A stretch of DNA of 36,519 nucleotides from Negadavirga shengliensis (GCF_042652345.1 NZ_JBHSJJ010000026.1:1-36519); one strand, 5' to 3'. Shown: positions 1 to 8,218, numbered from the stretch's first letter. Notes: generated by a model from the sequence alone, not told the origin. Numbers and translations are program-made.

Positions 1-62
1 GTTAAGCCCTGCAGCGCCGATGGTACTGGGGTCACACCCGGGAGAGTAGGCCGCCGCCGTAT
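1..62 (+). rRNA. rrf: 5S rRNA, 3' part (cut by window edge)
   Basis: The first ~60 bases match the conserved 3' half of bacterial 5S rRNA: the GCGCCGATGGTACT segment, then GTCACACCCGGGAGAGTAGG, then a CCGCCGCCG end. The 5' half lies outside the window, so the rest of an rRNA operon should be immediately to the left. The exact 3' end is uncertain by a few bases; a strong terminator begins 12 bases later. Confidence 0.88.
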
Positions 63-73
63 TATTCATAAGG

Positions 74-107
74 AGCCCCTTCCCGACAGCTGTCGGGAAG
101 GGGCTTT
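74..107 (+). terminator. Rho-independent terminator of the rRNA operon
   Basis: Positions 74-105 are a perfect 32-base palindrome: AGCCCCTTCCCGACAG at 74-89 is followed directly by its reverse complement at 90-105, then a short T run. It sits just after the 5S rRNA, where an rRNA operon terminator is expected. Confidence 0.88.
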
Positions 108-124
108 CTGCGTTCCGGGGGGAT

Positions 125-329
125 CCCTTTCCCTTCCCGGTTCTCTGTTCCCAATTATTGGATACTGGGTGAACAGTGAACAGGGAAAAGGGAACAGGAA
201 ATCCGGTTCCCCGTTCCCCGTTCCCTGTTTCACGGACATTCTGTGGATGATGGACAGGAAGGAAAAGTGCACGGGAGTTTTTGCCCGGTTCCCCGTTCCC
301 TGATTCCTGATTCCTGAATACCGTTTGAT
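125..329. repeat. Degenerate heptamer (GTTCCCN-type) repeat patch on both strands
   Basis: Seven-base units built on GTTCCCC/GTTCCCT run in phase at 206-233 (GTTCCCC, GTTCCCC, GTTCCCT, GTTTCAC) and at 288-322 (GTTCCCC, GTTCCCT, GATTCCT, GATTCCT, GAATACC). The same unit appears on the other strand at about 169-198 (GTGAACA, GTGAACA, GGGAAAA, GGGAACA) and in direct orientation at 140-152. The opposite-facing blocks can pair into a large imperfect hairpin. No coding frame in it looks real. Positions 330-506 hold only A/T-rich sequence, which presumably includes the promoter of the next gene. Confidence 0.6.
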
Positions 330-506
330 CCTATTTTTTCACCACAGGCATGTTCTTTATTTACCATTTCACCCATGAACGCCATTTTAACATCTAAGGA
401 TTTAATAAAAAATCAAATAAGTGGTCTTTGTTAGTAAAAAATATATATTATTTGTATACTGCAATGATTATATTTAGATCCAAATATCAACCAATAAATT
501 AGAAGC

Positions 507-1853
507 ATGGAAAATAAACGCCGCATATTTTTAAAGAAAATAGGATTGGCTGGTGCAGCCACTGCTGTGGCCCCCGCAGTTTTTGCGGAAGCACCCTCAA
601 TGAAGACTTTTCAGCTGAACAGAAGGTATGGGAGCTCTTCTGAAAAAACAATCCGGCTTGCGCTAATAGGGGCGGGCATAATGGGTACAGAAGACCTTAA
701 CACTGCACTTAGACATGATAATGTAGAAGTTACCACCGTATGTGATCTCTATGAAGGCAGATTGGAAAGCGCCAAAAAGAAATGGGGGGATCACCTGTTT
801 CTCACTAAAGATCACCAAGAGGTCCTGAAAAGAAAAGATGTGGATGCGGTCATCATAGGGACACCGGATCACTGGCACAAACAGATCAGCATTGATGCCC
901 TCAATGCAGGGAAGCATGTTTATTGTGAGAAACCCATGGTACATTCTGTAAAAGAAGGCCATGAAGTGATCAATGCCTGGAAAAAGTCAGGTAAAGTATT
1001 TGTGGTGGGAAGCCAGGGAATTTCCTCTCTTGGCAATGAGAAGGCAAAAGAACTGCTTGCTGAGGGTGTTATCGGCGACATCAACTATGCCGAGGGTTTC
1101 TGGGCGAGGCATTCACCGGAAGGTGCGTGGCAGTACGTGATCCCCGGTGATGCCTCCGAAAAAAATGTGGATTGGAAAAGATATATTTCCAATACAAAAG
1201 ACCGGCCTTTTGATCCTATACGCTTTTTCCGATGGAGGAATTACCTTGATTATGGTACCGGTATGTCCGGTGATCTTTTTGTTCACCTTTTTACCAGTTT
1301 ACATTATATAACCAATTCACTGGGCCCTGATAAGATTTCTGCCATGGGAGGACTAAGGTACTGGAAAGATGGCAGAGAGGTTCCAGATATACTTTTGGGC
1401 ATGTTCCAATATCCGGAAAGCGAGCAACACCCTGGTTTTAACCTTTCTCTCCGTTGTAACTTTGTGGACGGTACAAGCGGGTCTACTTATCTTAAAATCG
1501 TAGGAAGCAAAGGATCAATGGATGTGAAATGGGATGAAATCGTAGTGAAAACCAATAAACAGGCTTCGAGCGGCGATCCCTTTTTAGAGGAGCAGGCTAA
1601 GATGCTGCAAGGTGGAAATGACCGGAAGAAAATACTGCCCCCCTCTGAAATGGTTTATAAGGTAGAGGCCGGATATAAAGGGGCTCACTATGATCATTTT
1701 GGCAATTTCTTCAGAGCTATCCGGGAAAATGGTACCGTAGCGGAAGATCCGGTGTTTGGATTCAGGGCCGCGGCCCCCGCCCTTTTATGTAATGACAGCT
1801 ATTTTCAGGATAAATTCATAAATTGGGATCCAGTGAATATGAAACTTGTTTGA
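507..1853 (+). CDS. Tat-exported Gfo/Idh/MocA family oxidoreductase
   Basis: An NAD(P)-dependent oxidoreductase of 448 residues that probably acts on a sugar or sugar derivative outside the cytoplasm. The N-terminus carries a twin-arginine signal (NKRRIFLKK, then a hydrophobic stretch ending near AVFA at residue 27). A Rossmann fold follows, with the GAGIMG dinucleotide-binding loop at residues 55-60, and then the family hallmark EKP at 141-143, whose lysine is the usual catalytic base. The rest is the C-terminal alpha/beta domain that binds substrate. Length and order match secreted Bacteroidota members, some of which are GH109-like or make 3-keto sugars. A DUF1080 gene follows 141 bases later on the same strand, which fits a 3-keto-glycoside pathway. 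The exact substrate cannot be read. The start is chosen because it includes the whole Tat motif; no Shine-Dalgarno is visible, as is usual in this phylum. Confidence 0.9.
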   Translation: MENKRRIFLKKIGLAGAATAVAPAVFAEAPSMKTFQLNRRYGSSSEKTIRLALIGAGIMGTEDLNTALRHDNVEVTTVCDLYEGRLESAKKKWGDHLFLTKDHQEVLKRKDVDAVIIGTPDHWHKQISIDALNAGKHVYCEKPMVHSVKEGHEVINAWKKSGKVFVVGSQGISSLGNEKAKELLAEGVIGDINYAEGFWARHSPEGAWQYVIPGDASEKNVDWKRYISNTKDRPFDPIRFFRWRNYLDYGTGMSGDLFVHLFTSLHYITNSLGPDKISAMGGLRYWKDGREVPDILLGMFQYPESEQHPGFNLSLRCNFVDGTSGSTYLKIVGSKGSMDVKWDEIVVKTNKQASSGDPFLEEQAKMLQGGNDRKKILPPSEMVYKVEAGYKGAHYDHFGNFFRAIRENGTVAEDPVFGFRAAAPALLCNDSYFQDKFINWDPVNMKLV

Positions 1854-1863
1854 TCATAGTATA

Positions 1864-1992
1864 TTAAAAAATTTCTTTAAAGGCCGCCTTGACTTCGTCA
1901 TAGCTGCGGGATGCATGCATAAATGCCAACGCAATGAGATAGAAAAAAAAAGCCGCGCCCGGTACCCTAGAAAACAAATATAAATTGGACAA
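1864..1992 (-). pseudogene. Possible remnant of a membrane protein C-terminus
   Basis: In the short gap between the oxidoreductase and the DUF1080 gene, the minus strand is open for about 42 codons and ends at a stop at 1864-1866. It encodes a hydrophobic run (PGAAFFFYLIALAF) followed by a charged amphipathic tail (SYDEVKAAFKEIF). This is what the last helix and tail of a transporter would look like. There is no start codon in a sensible place and the frame closes near the start of the next gene. It may be the leftover 3' end of a displaced gene, or chance; confidence is low. Confidence 0.22.
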
Positions 1993-1994
1993 TT

Positions 1995-2600
1995 ATGAAC
2001 ATTATAAAGAAAAATGCTCTATGGCCTTTATCGGCCTTATTACTTTTAGCTTGTACGGCCTCTGATGAGATTGAACTTTTCAATGGTAAGGATCTTACGG
2101 GATGGCAAGTGTACGGTACGGAAAAATGGTACGTGGAAGACGGGGTCCTGGTGTCAGAAAGTGGACCGGATGCGGAGTATGGCTATCTGGGAACTGATGA
2201 AAATTACAGAGACTTTGAACTTACTGCTGAATTCAAGCAGGACAGGGACGGCAACAGCGGGATATTCTTCCGTTCTAACTTTGAAGGGACAAAAGTTTCA
2301 GGATGGCAGGTAGAGGTAGCGCCCCCAGGCAATGATACCGGAGGTATCTACGAATCTTACGGCCGGGGCTGGCTGGTCAAACCTGATCCTGAAAAGGACA
2401 AGCATTTGAAATTTGGAGAATGGAACGATATCAAAGTCAGGGTAGAAGGTGACCGGGTGATCACCTGGCTCAATGGTGTGGAGATGGTCGATTACAGCGA
2501 TGAAAAAATCGGCGAGGGCGAAGGACAGATTGCCTTGCAGATCCACAGCGGAGGCGGACTTAAAATTTCCTGGAGAAATATCAAACTCAGGGAACTTTGA
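1995..2600 (+). CDS. DUF1080 (3-keto-disaccharide hydrolase family) lipoprotein
   Basis: A 201-residue lipoprotein. Residues 1-20 form a type II signal with lipobox LLAC (Cys20). The rest is one concanavalin-like beta-sandwich of the DUF1080 family, recognised by the FNGKDLTGWQVYG opening, the GNSGIFFRS core, the GEWNDIKVRVEG strand and the ending GGGLKISWRNIKLREL. DUF1080 proteins are known in Bacteroidota as hydrolases or lyases that cleave 3-keto-glycosides, and they often sit beside Gfo/Idh/MocA dehydrogenases, as here. I infer that the upstream enzyme oxidises a sugar at C3 and this protein helps cleave or process the product in the periplasm or at the cell surface. A hairpin terminator follows 27 bases downstream. 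Confidence 0.88.
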   Translation: MNIIKKNALWPLSALLLLACTASDEIELFNGKDLTGWQVYGTEKWYVEDGVLVSESGPDAEYGYLGTDENYRDFELTAEFKQDRDGNSGIFFRSNFEGTKVSGWQVEVAPPGNDTGGIYESYGRGWLVKPDPEKDKHLKFGEWNDIKVRVEGDRVITWLNGVEMVDYSDEKIGEGEGQIALQIHSGGGLKISWRNIKLREL

Positions 2601-2627
2601 TATCATACAAACCCACGGTTTTACTGA

Positions 2628-2660
2628 TCAAAAAAGCCCCAGGATTTGGGGCTTTTTTGA
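2628..2660 (+). terminator. Rho-independent terminator after the DUF1080 gene
   Basis: A perfect 13-bp stem, TCAAAAAAGCCCC at 2628-2640 and GGGGCTTTTTTGA at 2648-2660, with a 7-base loop. The T run forms part of the 3' arm, and by symmetry the hairpin could work on either strand. It separates the DUF1080 gene from the acyltransferase gene. Confidence 0.88.
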
Positions 2661-2739
2661 TAACCGGGGGGAATGTTTGGGGATTAACGGAAACCTTTTG
2701 CGCATTTTTTGTAATTTGCACGCTCGAAAAACAAACAGC

Positions 2740-3882
2740 ATGTCCAAATTTGATCCTATTAGACCTTTTTATGATAGCGAAGTCAACCAGGCTTTAAAGG
2801 AAATAGCGCATCACCCCATGATGAAAGCGATGATGCACTTTACTTTTCCTGATGTGCGGGAGGAGGTATGGCTGAACCAGTTGTACCGGACCCATTCCAT
2901 AAGGGATTTCCAGATCAATTTCATATACCATGCCATCCAAAAGGTATTGGAAAAGAGTTCCGATGGCTTGACCACTTCGGGGTTTGAAAACTTGGCACCC
3001 AATACCGCCTACTTATTTATTTCCAACCACAGAGACATTATTTTGGACACCTCCCTGCTCAATACCACGTTGTATGAGCATGGGTTGCTGATGACCACTT
3101 CCGCGATTGGTGATAATCTTGTCAAAAAACCCTTTTTAAAGGTCCTGTCAAGGTTAACGCGGAATTTTACAGTTTACCGGCGCCTAAGCTCCAGGGCGAT
3201 GCTGGAAAGCTCCTTGATCAATTCGGAATACATAAGGAATTCGATCCTGTCCGAAAACCGGTCCGTATGGATTGCCCAGCGGGAAGGAAGAACAAAAGAT
3301 GGAAACGATCAGACGCAAAAAGGGGTGCTTAAAATGCTTTCCCTGGCAAGAGGAGAAATTTCGTTAAGAGATTATTTATTGAAACTTAAGATTGTGCCCG
3401 TGTCGATTTCCTATGAGAATGATCCCACTGATGTACTCAAAATGCCAGAATTGTTGGCCAAGGCCAATGCGGAAATATATGTAAAGGAAAAGAACGAAGA
3501 TTTTAGAACTTTGATGAGCGGCATTATGGGGCAGAAAAAGAAAATCCATATTGCTGTAGGCGATGTGCTCACGGAAGAGATCCATCACATATTTGATGAA
3601 GAGAAAGCCTTAAACAGGCAGCTCCAGCGGCTGACTGAAGTACTGGACAGGGTCATCATCTCCAATTATCGCTTGTGGCCAACCAATTTCATCGCTCTTG
3701 ATCTTTTAAACAATTCCGACGAATACCGATCGCATTATACTCCGGCGCAAAAAGAGGAATTTGAAGACCGGCTGCATAAAGGTGTGGATATGGGGAACCC
3801 CATTGCCGTTCAGAACTTTCTGGCCATGTATGCGAATCCGGTAATCAACCAGCAAAAGTTAGAGCATTTCAACCCCCTGTGA
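2740..3882 (+). CDS. PlsB/PlsC-like glycerolipid acyltransferase
   Basis: A 380-residue protein that probably transfers a fatty acyl group to glycerol-3-phosphate or lysophosphatidate at the inner membrane. Block I of the family is seen as SNHRDIILD around residues 95-103, block III as REGRTKDG at 181-188 (like the EGxRS/T motif), and block IV as PVSISYE. In block I the His97-to-Asp spacing is HxD or HX5D rather than the usual HX4D. I believe this variant is common in Bacteroidota relatives, but it should be checked. The start at 2740 is chosen because an earlier in-frame ATG at 2473 would put the N-terminus inside the DUF1080 gene and across its terminator. No transmembrane segment is obvious. 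It appears to be a single-gene unit. Confidence 0.8.
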   Translation: MSKFDPIRPFYDSEVNQALKEIAHHPMMKAMMHFTFPDVREEVWLNQLYRTHSIRDFQINFIYHAIQKVLEKSSDGLTTSGFENLAPNTAYLFISNHRDIILDTSLLNTTLYEHGLLMTTSAIGDNLVKKPFLKVLSRLTRNFTVYRRLSSRAMLESSLINSEYIRNSILSENRSVWIAQREGRTKDGNDQTQKGVLKMLSLARGEISLRDYLLKLKIVPVSISYENDPTDVLKMPELLAKANAEIYVKEKNEDFRTLMSGIMGQKKKIHIAVGDVLTEEIHHIFDEEKALNRQLQRLTEVLDRVIISNYRLWPTNFIALDLLNNSDEYRSHYTPAQKEEFEDRLHKGVDMGNPIAVQNFLAMYANPVINQQKLEHFNPL

Positions 3883-3946
3883 AAATCACGGAATCTTATT
3901 CAGTTTAGGCCGGAAAGCTTTTGCCGGGTTGCATAAAGTCCCGTTT

Positions 3947-3960
3947 TTTTGCTTCTGGAC
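3947..3960 (+). repeat. Direct repeat, copy 1, flanking the GNAT gene
   Basis: The 14-mer TTTTGCTTCTGGAC here recurs exactly at 5052-5065, on the other side of the minus-strand GNAT gene. In both copies AAAATGTTTT follows within a few bases. The meaning is unknown; see the finding. Confidence 0.5.
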
Positions 3961-3990
3961 GCCGTAGCGAAAATGTTTTTATAATGAGAG

Positions 3991-4968
3991 TTAAAACAAT
4001 TCCAAATCTCCCAAGCTGAAATTGGTGGAGTAGGGGGAGAGAAGGTGATCCAATTTTTCCCCCATGTTTAAATCCCTGATGATTACAAGTGGGCCCATTT
4101 TAAGGGTAGGACCCCACCCAAAACCTGTAATGGGAAGGAATCTATGGTTTTCCCCTGAATAGGAGATAAGATGCACGGGAAGTTCATCCTCCACCTTTTT
4201 TTTGATCTCCAGTTTTAGATGAGCCAGGTCAATAGCCCCCCCTTTTTGTAAGGGTAAAAGTTCCGTGATCCGTAATTCGTGGAAAAACGGGTGGGTTTTG
4301 ATCCTGTATATCAAAAGGTAGCTTGTGTGGTCAGTTAAATATCCGTATTCAAAAATGGGGCAATCCAAATACCTCCATCGAAGATATTCAGGGGTATAAT
4401 TGGTTCTGACCGCATGGGGAAAAGATGACAATGATGGGAAATGTTCTGTAACTTCGGACCAATCGGTTGGGGCAATTCCCCTAATCGGGTCGGCTGCTTT
4501 TTTTTGAATCACGTTTTTCGTGATTTCCCATGGCCTGACCAATTTGAATTTGAGAGGAAGTCTGCCTTTGATTTTCCAACCCATGCTCATGTATCCAGGA
4601 AGACTGCGCTTGTTAGGGGTGTTGTATATGAAATCCAAGCCCTTGGATGCCGAGGAGGACACGAGTTTGGATGTCAGCTGTCTAAATACCCCTCTTCCAT
4701 GCCATTCAGGGTGTGTAGCGGTATCTACCGCCCTCAAAGCATGATAGGTTTTTTTACCGTCCTGCCAATGCCATTGCATAAATGCCCTCACCCCAATCAG
4801 TTTTTCTCCATGTATGGCTACAAAAACCGGAGATTTTCCAAAGGGGTTTGATTCATGTTTCCATTTCCAAAGCGCCAAAGTTTTAGGTATAGACGCGTTG
4901 CCTAATGACAATTCCAATAATCCAACAATTGCCGCTGTGTCCTCTGGAGCGGCCCTTCTGATTTCCAT
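3991..4968 (-). CDS. GNAT family N-acetyltransferase
   Basis: A 325-residue protein with an N-terminal GNAT fold. Residues 1-16 (MEIRRAAPEDTAAIVG) form the typical first strand and helix, VFVAIHGEKLIGV the central strands, and HPEWHGRGVFRQL, around residue 92-104, is the acetyl-CoA pyrophosphate-binding motif A (Q/R-x-x-G-x-G/A type). The IYNTPNKRS and GYMSMGWK segments correspond to motif B and the end of the fold. About 150 further residues form a second domain I cannot name. Related long GNAT proteins with a WKWKHxxNPFG segment occur in Bacteroidota, sometimes near polysaccharide loci, but the acceptor is unknown. The gene stands alone on the minus strand between plus-strand neighbours and is flanked by 14-bp direct repeats. 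Confidence 0.8.
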   Translation of the reverse strand: MEIRRAAPEDTAAIVGLLELSLGNASIPKTLALWKWKHESNPFGKSPVFVAIHGEKLIGVRAFMQWHWQDGKKTYHALRAVDTATHPEWHGRGVFRQLTSKLVSSSASKGLDFIYNTPNKRSLPGYMSMGWKIKGRLPLKFKLVRPWEITKNVIQKKAADPIRGIAPTDWSEVTEHFPSLSSFPHAVRTNYTPEYLRWRYLDCPIFEYGYLTDHTSYLLIYRIKTHPFFHELRITELLPLQKGGAIDLAHLKLEIKKKVEDELPVHLISYSGENHRFLPITGFGWGPTLKMGPLVIIRDLNMGEKLDHLLSPYSTNFSLGDLELF

Positions 4969-5051
4969 GCCTGCAAATTACACCCACTTGCGGAATAATT
5001 GCAAACGGAATCAAGATCGTGGTTGGAAAAGCATGATTTTCATTCTTTCTC

Positions 5052-5065
5052 TTTTGCTTCTGGAC
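5052..5065 (+). repeat. Direct repeat, copy 2, flanking the GNAT gene
   Basis: Second exact copy of the 14-mer at 3947-3960. It lies in the 162-base gap between the GNAT start and the DUF2490 gene, where no other structure stands out. Confidence 0.5.
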
Positions 5066-5130
5066 AAAAAAATGTTTTGTTTTGTTTTGATGCGTCCTCC
5101 GGGACTATTTGAGCCATACCTATGTAAACA

Positions 5131-5892
5131 ATGTTCCGTCTGATCTGTGCTTTAATCTTTATGGTTGTAATGTGCCTGTCGGACGGCCGGTTGGCATTTG
5201 GACAAACCCAACTGCGAACAGAAAGTTGGTGGGGGCTAATGACTTCAGGTCAAATTGCCAGCCGGTGGTCTTTATGGATGGATGCACATTATGTCCCTCA
5301 GTTGTTTTTAATTGGGAGATCGGGGCTTACGTATCATACGAAGGATGAAAACTTCAATTTTACGGTAGGATATGCCGGACTGTATCTGACTACTCCTTAT
5401 TCGGAAGGCAGACTGGTCAGACCTGAACGAAGACCTTGGGGACAGGTTATCTTCAGGCTTCCCAGCAATGAAGACTATGGCGTGAGTTTCAGGTTTAGAT
5501 ATGACGTCCGCTTTCGGGCCAACCATGATCATGAGAAAATCACTGGGGGCTTTGGCCTTAATCAACGTTTTAGAGTCAATAGCAGTATCCGTTACAATTT
5601 AGGGAGATCAGAGCGACTCAAAGCAGCCATGTCTGCCAGCATGGTTAATGAAACACTGGTTTCGACCGGACCAGCGGCTGTGGATGTTCCCTTAGAGCAT
5701 CGGGTATTCCTCCTTTTGGGCGCTCAGAGGAGGACAGCGACATTTTCCCCAGGATATCACCTCAGACTTCAGAACACGTTAGAGGGCCAGATCAGGGCTA
5801 TCCATGGATTCGTGTTATGGGTCAACTTTAATTATAGATTCAGGGACTTCAGGAGGCATTTGCTTGAGGAGTATCCGGCTGACAAACTTTGA
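5131..5892 (+). CDS. DUF2490 family outer-membrane beta-barrel protein
   Basis: A 253-residue secreted protein. A signal peptide of about 24 residues ends at AFGQ. The mature part opens with TQLRTESWWGLMTSGQIASR, which fits the DUF2490 pattern of a strand with aromatic residues followed by a 'wild-type reference' strand. Alternating strands follow (WSLWMDAHYVPQL, VSFRFRYDVRFRAN, HRVFLLLGAQR), and the gene ends with a hydrophobic strand (GFVLWVNFNYRFRDF). The pattern of aromatic, polar, aromatic residues suggests a small barrel in the outer membrane. No enzymatic motif is visible and the family has no established function. The neighbours on both sides face differently, so no operon is implied. 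Confidence 0.7.
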   Translation: MFRLICALIFMVVMCLSDGRLAFGQTQLRTESWWGLMTSGQIASRWSLWMDAHYVPQLFLIGRSGLTYHTKDENFNFTVGYAGLYLTTPYSEGRLVRPERRPWGQVIFRLPSNEDYGVSFRFRYDVRFRANHDHEKITGGFGLNQRFRVNSSIRYNLGRSERLKAAMSASMVNETLVSTGPAAVDVPLEHRVFLLLGAQRRTATFSPGYHLRLQNTLEGQIRAIHGFVLWVNFNYRFRDFRRHLLEEYPADKL

Positions 5893-6166
5893 CGATCATT
5901 TAACAGACAGAGCCTGTCAGCTACATGGCCTCATGGCGTTGGTTTTGGAGGAGAATATGTAATTGAAAGGTTGGTCTTAGGTAGTCCATATGAAAATATC
6001 CCCGCTCAGTACAGACATCAGTCGATTTACCTGTGATTTCCGGATAATGCAATTAATAATATTTATCTTGATCAGAATCGAATAAAGAAGTATTTTAAAC
6101 CCATTGTTATTTCTAAAGCAGGCTCAAAATGAGTTGAAGTATAAAAATAATATTTAAAAAAGAAGA

Positions 6167-8218
6167 ATGACCTTGAAATTTACTAAGTCTTTGCTATTGC
6201 TGGGGATCTTGTTTTCTATTTCAGAAAGTACTGTAGCACAGAAAACCTGGAAGGAAATCATCACGATTGAGGATTTGTACGCCCATTATCCAGCTACCAT
6301 AGAAGACATGTTTAATGATTTCAACCTTGACCATCCAGGTTTCGAGAAAGTCAAGGCCGCCAAAGAAAGAGGTGATATGGTAGAAGCCAGTGGCTATTTG
6401 CTGGAATACTACAAAAACAGCCCTGTTGCACAGGATTTGAGAAAGACCAATCTCGCGATAACCGATAAAACCGAAGCAGAGGCGGATACCATATTGAATA
6501 ATGTATTTGTTGTTCAGAATGTAAGGGGGCAGGTTCCTTATGGGGATGACGGCCACCGGGATTGGTATTACAAGGGCCCTAACAACGACAGGGAGTGGGC
6601 CTGGCTTTCCAACCGCCACAGCCAGCTCAGTCAGGTGTTTTCTACTTATTTTGACACCGGTAACCCAAAATATGTCCAATACATTGACTTGTTTTTAAGG
6701 GATTTTATCATTAAAAGTATGCCTTATCCGGCCCAAAAAAGCAGCACCTCTGTATGGCGGGGCTTAGAAGTAGCGGCCAGAGCCAAGGTTTGGACGCGCA
6801 TCTTCTATGGCTTGATCGACAATGAATATTTCTCACCAGCCACCCGGCTCTTGATTTTGAGCAGCTTACCCGATCATGCGCACTACAATAGAAATTTTCA
6901 CGGGGGCAATAACTGGCTGACCATGGAAATTTCTGCTTTGGCTACCATTGCTGCAAATTTTCCGGAATACACAAAATCCAGTGAATGGTTGGATTATGCC
7001 ATAGGGGCCATGACGGAAAGTATGAAGGATCAGGTTTATGCAGATGGCGTGCAAACTGAGCTTACCTCCCATTATCATAATGTTTCATTGCATAATTTTG
7101 AACTTTTCAAGGAGATCTGTGATAAAGCGAACAAAACACTTCCTGACTTTTATACCCAGACCATTGAGGATATGTACAGCTATATCGCCCATGCCGTGCG
7201 GCCGAGTGGTTTTCGTATTTTAAACAATGATGGAGACAGGGGCAGCGACCGGAACCTTATTTTAAGCGGGGCAGAGAAGTTCAACAAGACTGAATGGGAA
7301 TATATCGCTTCCAACGGCAACTCCGGAACGCAACCTCTGGCTGGTCCCTCTTATTTTTTCCCATGGGCCGGACAGATGATATCAAGAAGCGGCTTTGACG
7401 CGGATGCCCACTGGTCGTTCTTTGATATGGGCCCCTGGGGGAGTGGCCACCAACATAATGATAAACTGCATATTTCCATATCTGCCTACGGCAAGGATTT
7501 CCTGGTTGACGCAGGCAGATTCGCCTATACAGGTGAAGTGGCGGAGAAATTCAGACCCTATGCCAGGGGCAGCCAAGGGCATAACGTCATTTTGATAGAC
7601 CAAATGGGCCAGAATGCCGGGCCTACCCACGCCGAAGAGCCACTGGGCGATACCTTCTATAAAATCACGGATGATTTTGATTATGCCTCCAATTCATTTG
7701 ACCGTTTTATTGACGTGGAAGGAGAGGCAAAACATATCCGGTCTGTTTTTTATGTTCGTGGGGAATTCTGGGTGGTGGTCGATAAAGTTCTCACGGACAA
7801 ACCCAGAAAAATAGATGCGCTATGGCATTGGCACCCTGAATGTATCGTAGAACAGGACGGTTTGATCGTTAAAACCAATCATGAGCGCGGGAATCTGGCC
7901 GTTATTCCCCTTGGCGGGCATAAATTTGAAATCGCTTTTGTGAAAGGACAGGAAACGCCTGATATACAGGGCTGGTACAGTCCTGAGTATAACCTTTTTG
8001 AGCCGAATATCGCCAGTATTTACAGTACCGAAATAAAGGAAAATACTACATTTGTTTGGTTGCTTTTGCCTTCGGATGCGCAAATGTCCCCTGTCAGCGC
8101 CGAGATCCTGTCAGAAAATGATAAAGAAGTCCAAATAGACGTGAAATCGGATAAAGAAGGTTGGCGGATTCACATTCCTTTTATGAACAGCAAGGATGCG
8201 AAGCTGACAAGGCACTGA
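6167..8218 (+). CDS. Secreted heparinase II/III (alginate lyase-like) polysaccharide lyase
   Basis: A 683-residue polysaccharide lyase likely to cut uronic-acid polymers by beta-elimination in the periplasm. It has a signal peptide (cleavage near TVAQ, residue 24), an alpha/alpha toroid to about residue 390 and then a C-terminal beta-sandwich. The expected active-site positions are present: the GGNNW asparagines (N248-N249), the SHYH tyrosine (Y303) and the SGHQHNDKLH histidines (H428, H430), followed by FLVDAGRF. The architecture matches the PL12/15/17/21 superfamily; the exact family, and so whether it prefers alginate, heparin-like or another polymer, cannot be set from sequence alone. No SusC/SusD, transporter or other carbohydrate enzyme adjoins it, so it appears as a stand-alone lyase. 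The 274 bases upstream hold only A/T-rich promoter-like sequence. Confidence 0.85.
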   Translation: MTLKFTKSLLLLGILFSISESTVAQKTWKEIITIEDLYAHYPATIEDMFNDFNLDHPGFEKVKAAKERGDMVEASGYLLEYYKNSPVAQDLRKTNLAITDKTEAEADTILNNVFVVQNVRGQVPYGDDGHRDWYYKGPNNDREWAWLSNRHSQLSQVFSTYFDTGNPKYVQYIDLFLRDFIIKSMPYPAQKSSTSVWRGLEVAARAKVWTRIFYGLIDNEYFSPATRLLILSSLPDHAHYNRNFHGGNNWLTMEISALATIAANFPEYTKSSEWLDYAIGAMTESMKDQVYADGVQTELTSHYHNVSLHNFELFKEICDKANKTLPDFYTQTIEDMYSYIAHAVRPSGFRILNNDGDRGSDRNLILSGAEKFNKTEWEYIASNGNSGTQPLAGPSYFFPWAGQMISRSGFDADAHWSFFDMGPWGSGHQHNDKLHISISAYGKDFLVDAGRFAYTGEVAEKFRPYARGSQGHNVILIDQMGQNAGPTHAEEPLGDTFYKITDDFDYASNSFDRFIDVEGEAKHIRSVFYVRGEFWVVVDKVLTDKPRKIDALWHWHPECIVEQDGLIVKTNHERGNLAVIPLGGHKFEIAFVKGQETPDIQGWYSPEYNLFEPNIASIYSTEIKENTTFVWLLLPSDAQMSPVSAEILSENDKEVQIDVKSDKEGWRIHIPFMNSKDAKLTRH

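Noticed and set aside
125..329. CRISPR array
   Set aside because: The units are 7 bases, degenerate, in both orientations, with no spacers and no cas gene nearby.
2473..2739. Longer N-terminus for the acyltransferase, from 2473
   Set aside because: It would overlap the DUF1080 gene in another frame and run through a perfect terminator; the conserved protein begins at 2740.
3991..4968. Mobile element around the GNAT gene
   Set aside because: There is no transposase or integrase and no terminal inverted repeat; only the 14-bp direct repeats are seen.
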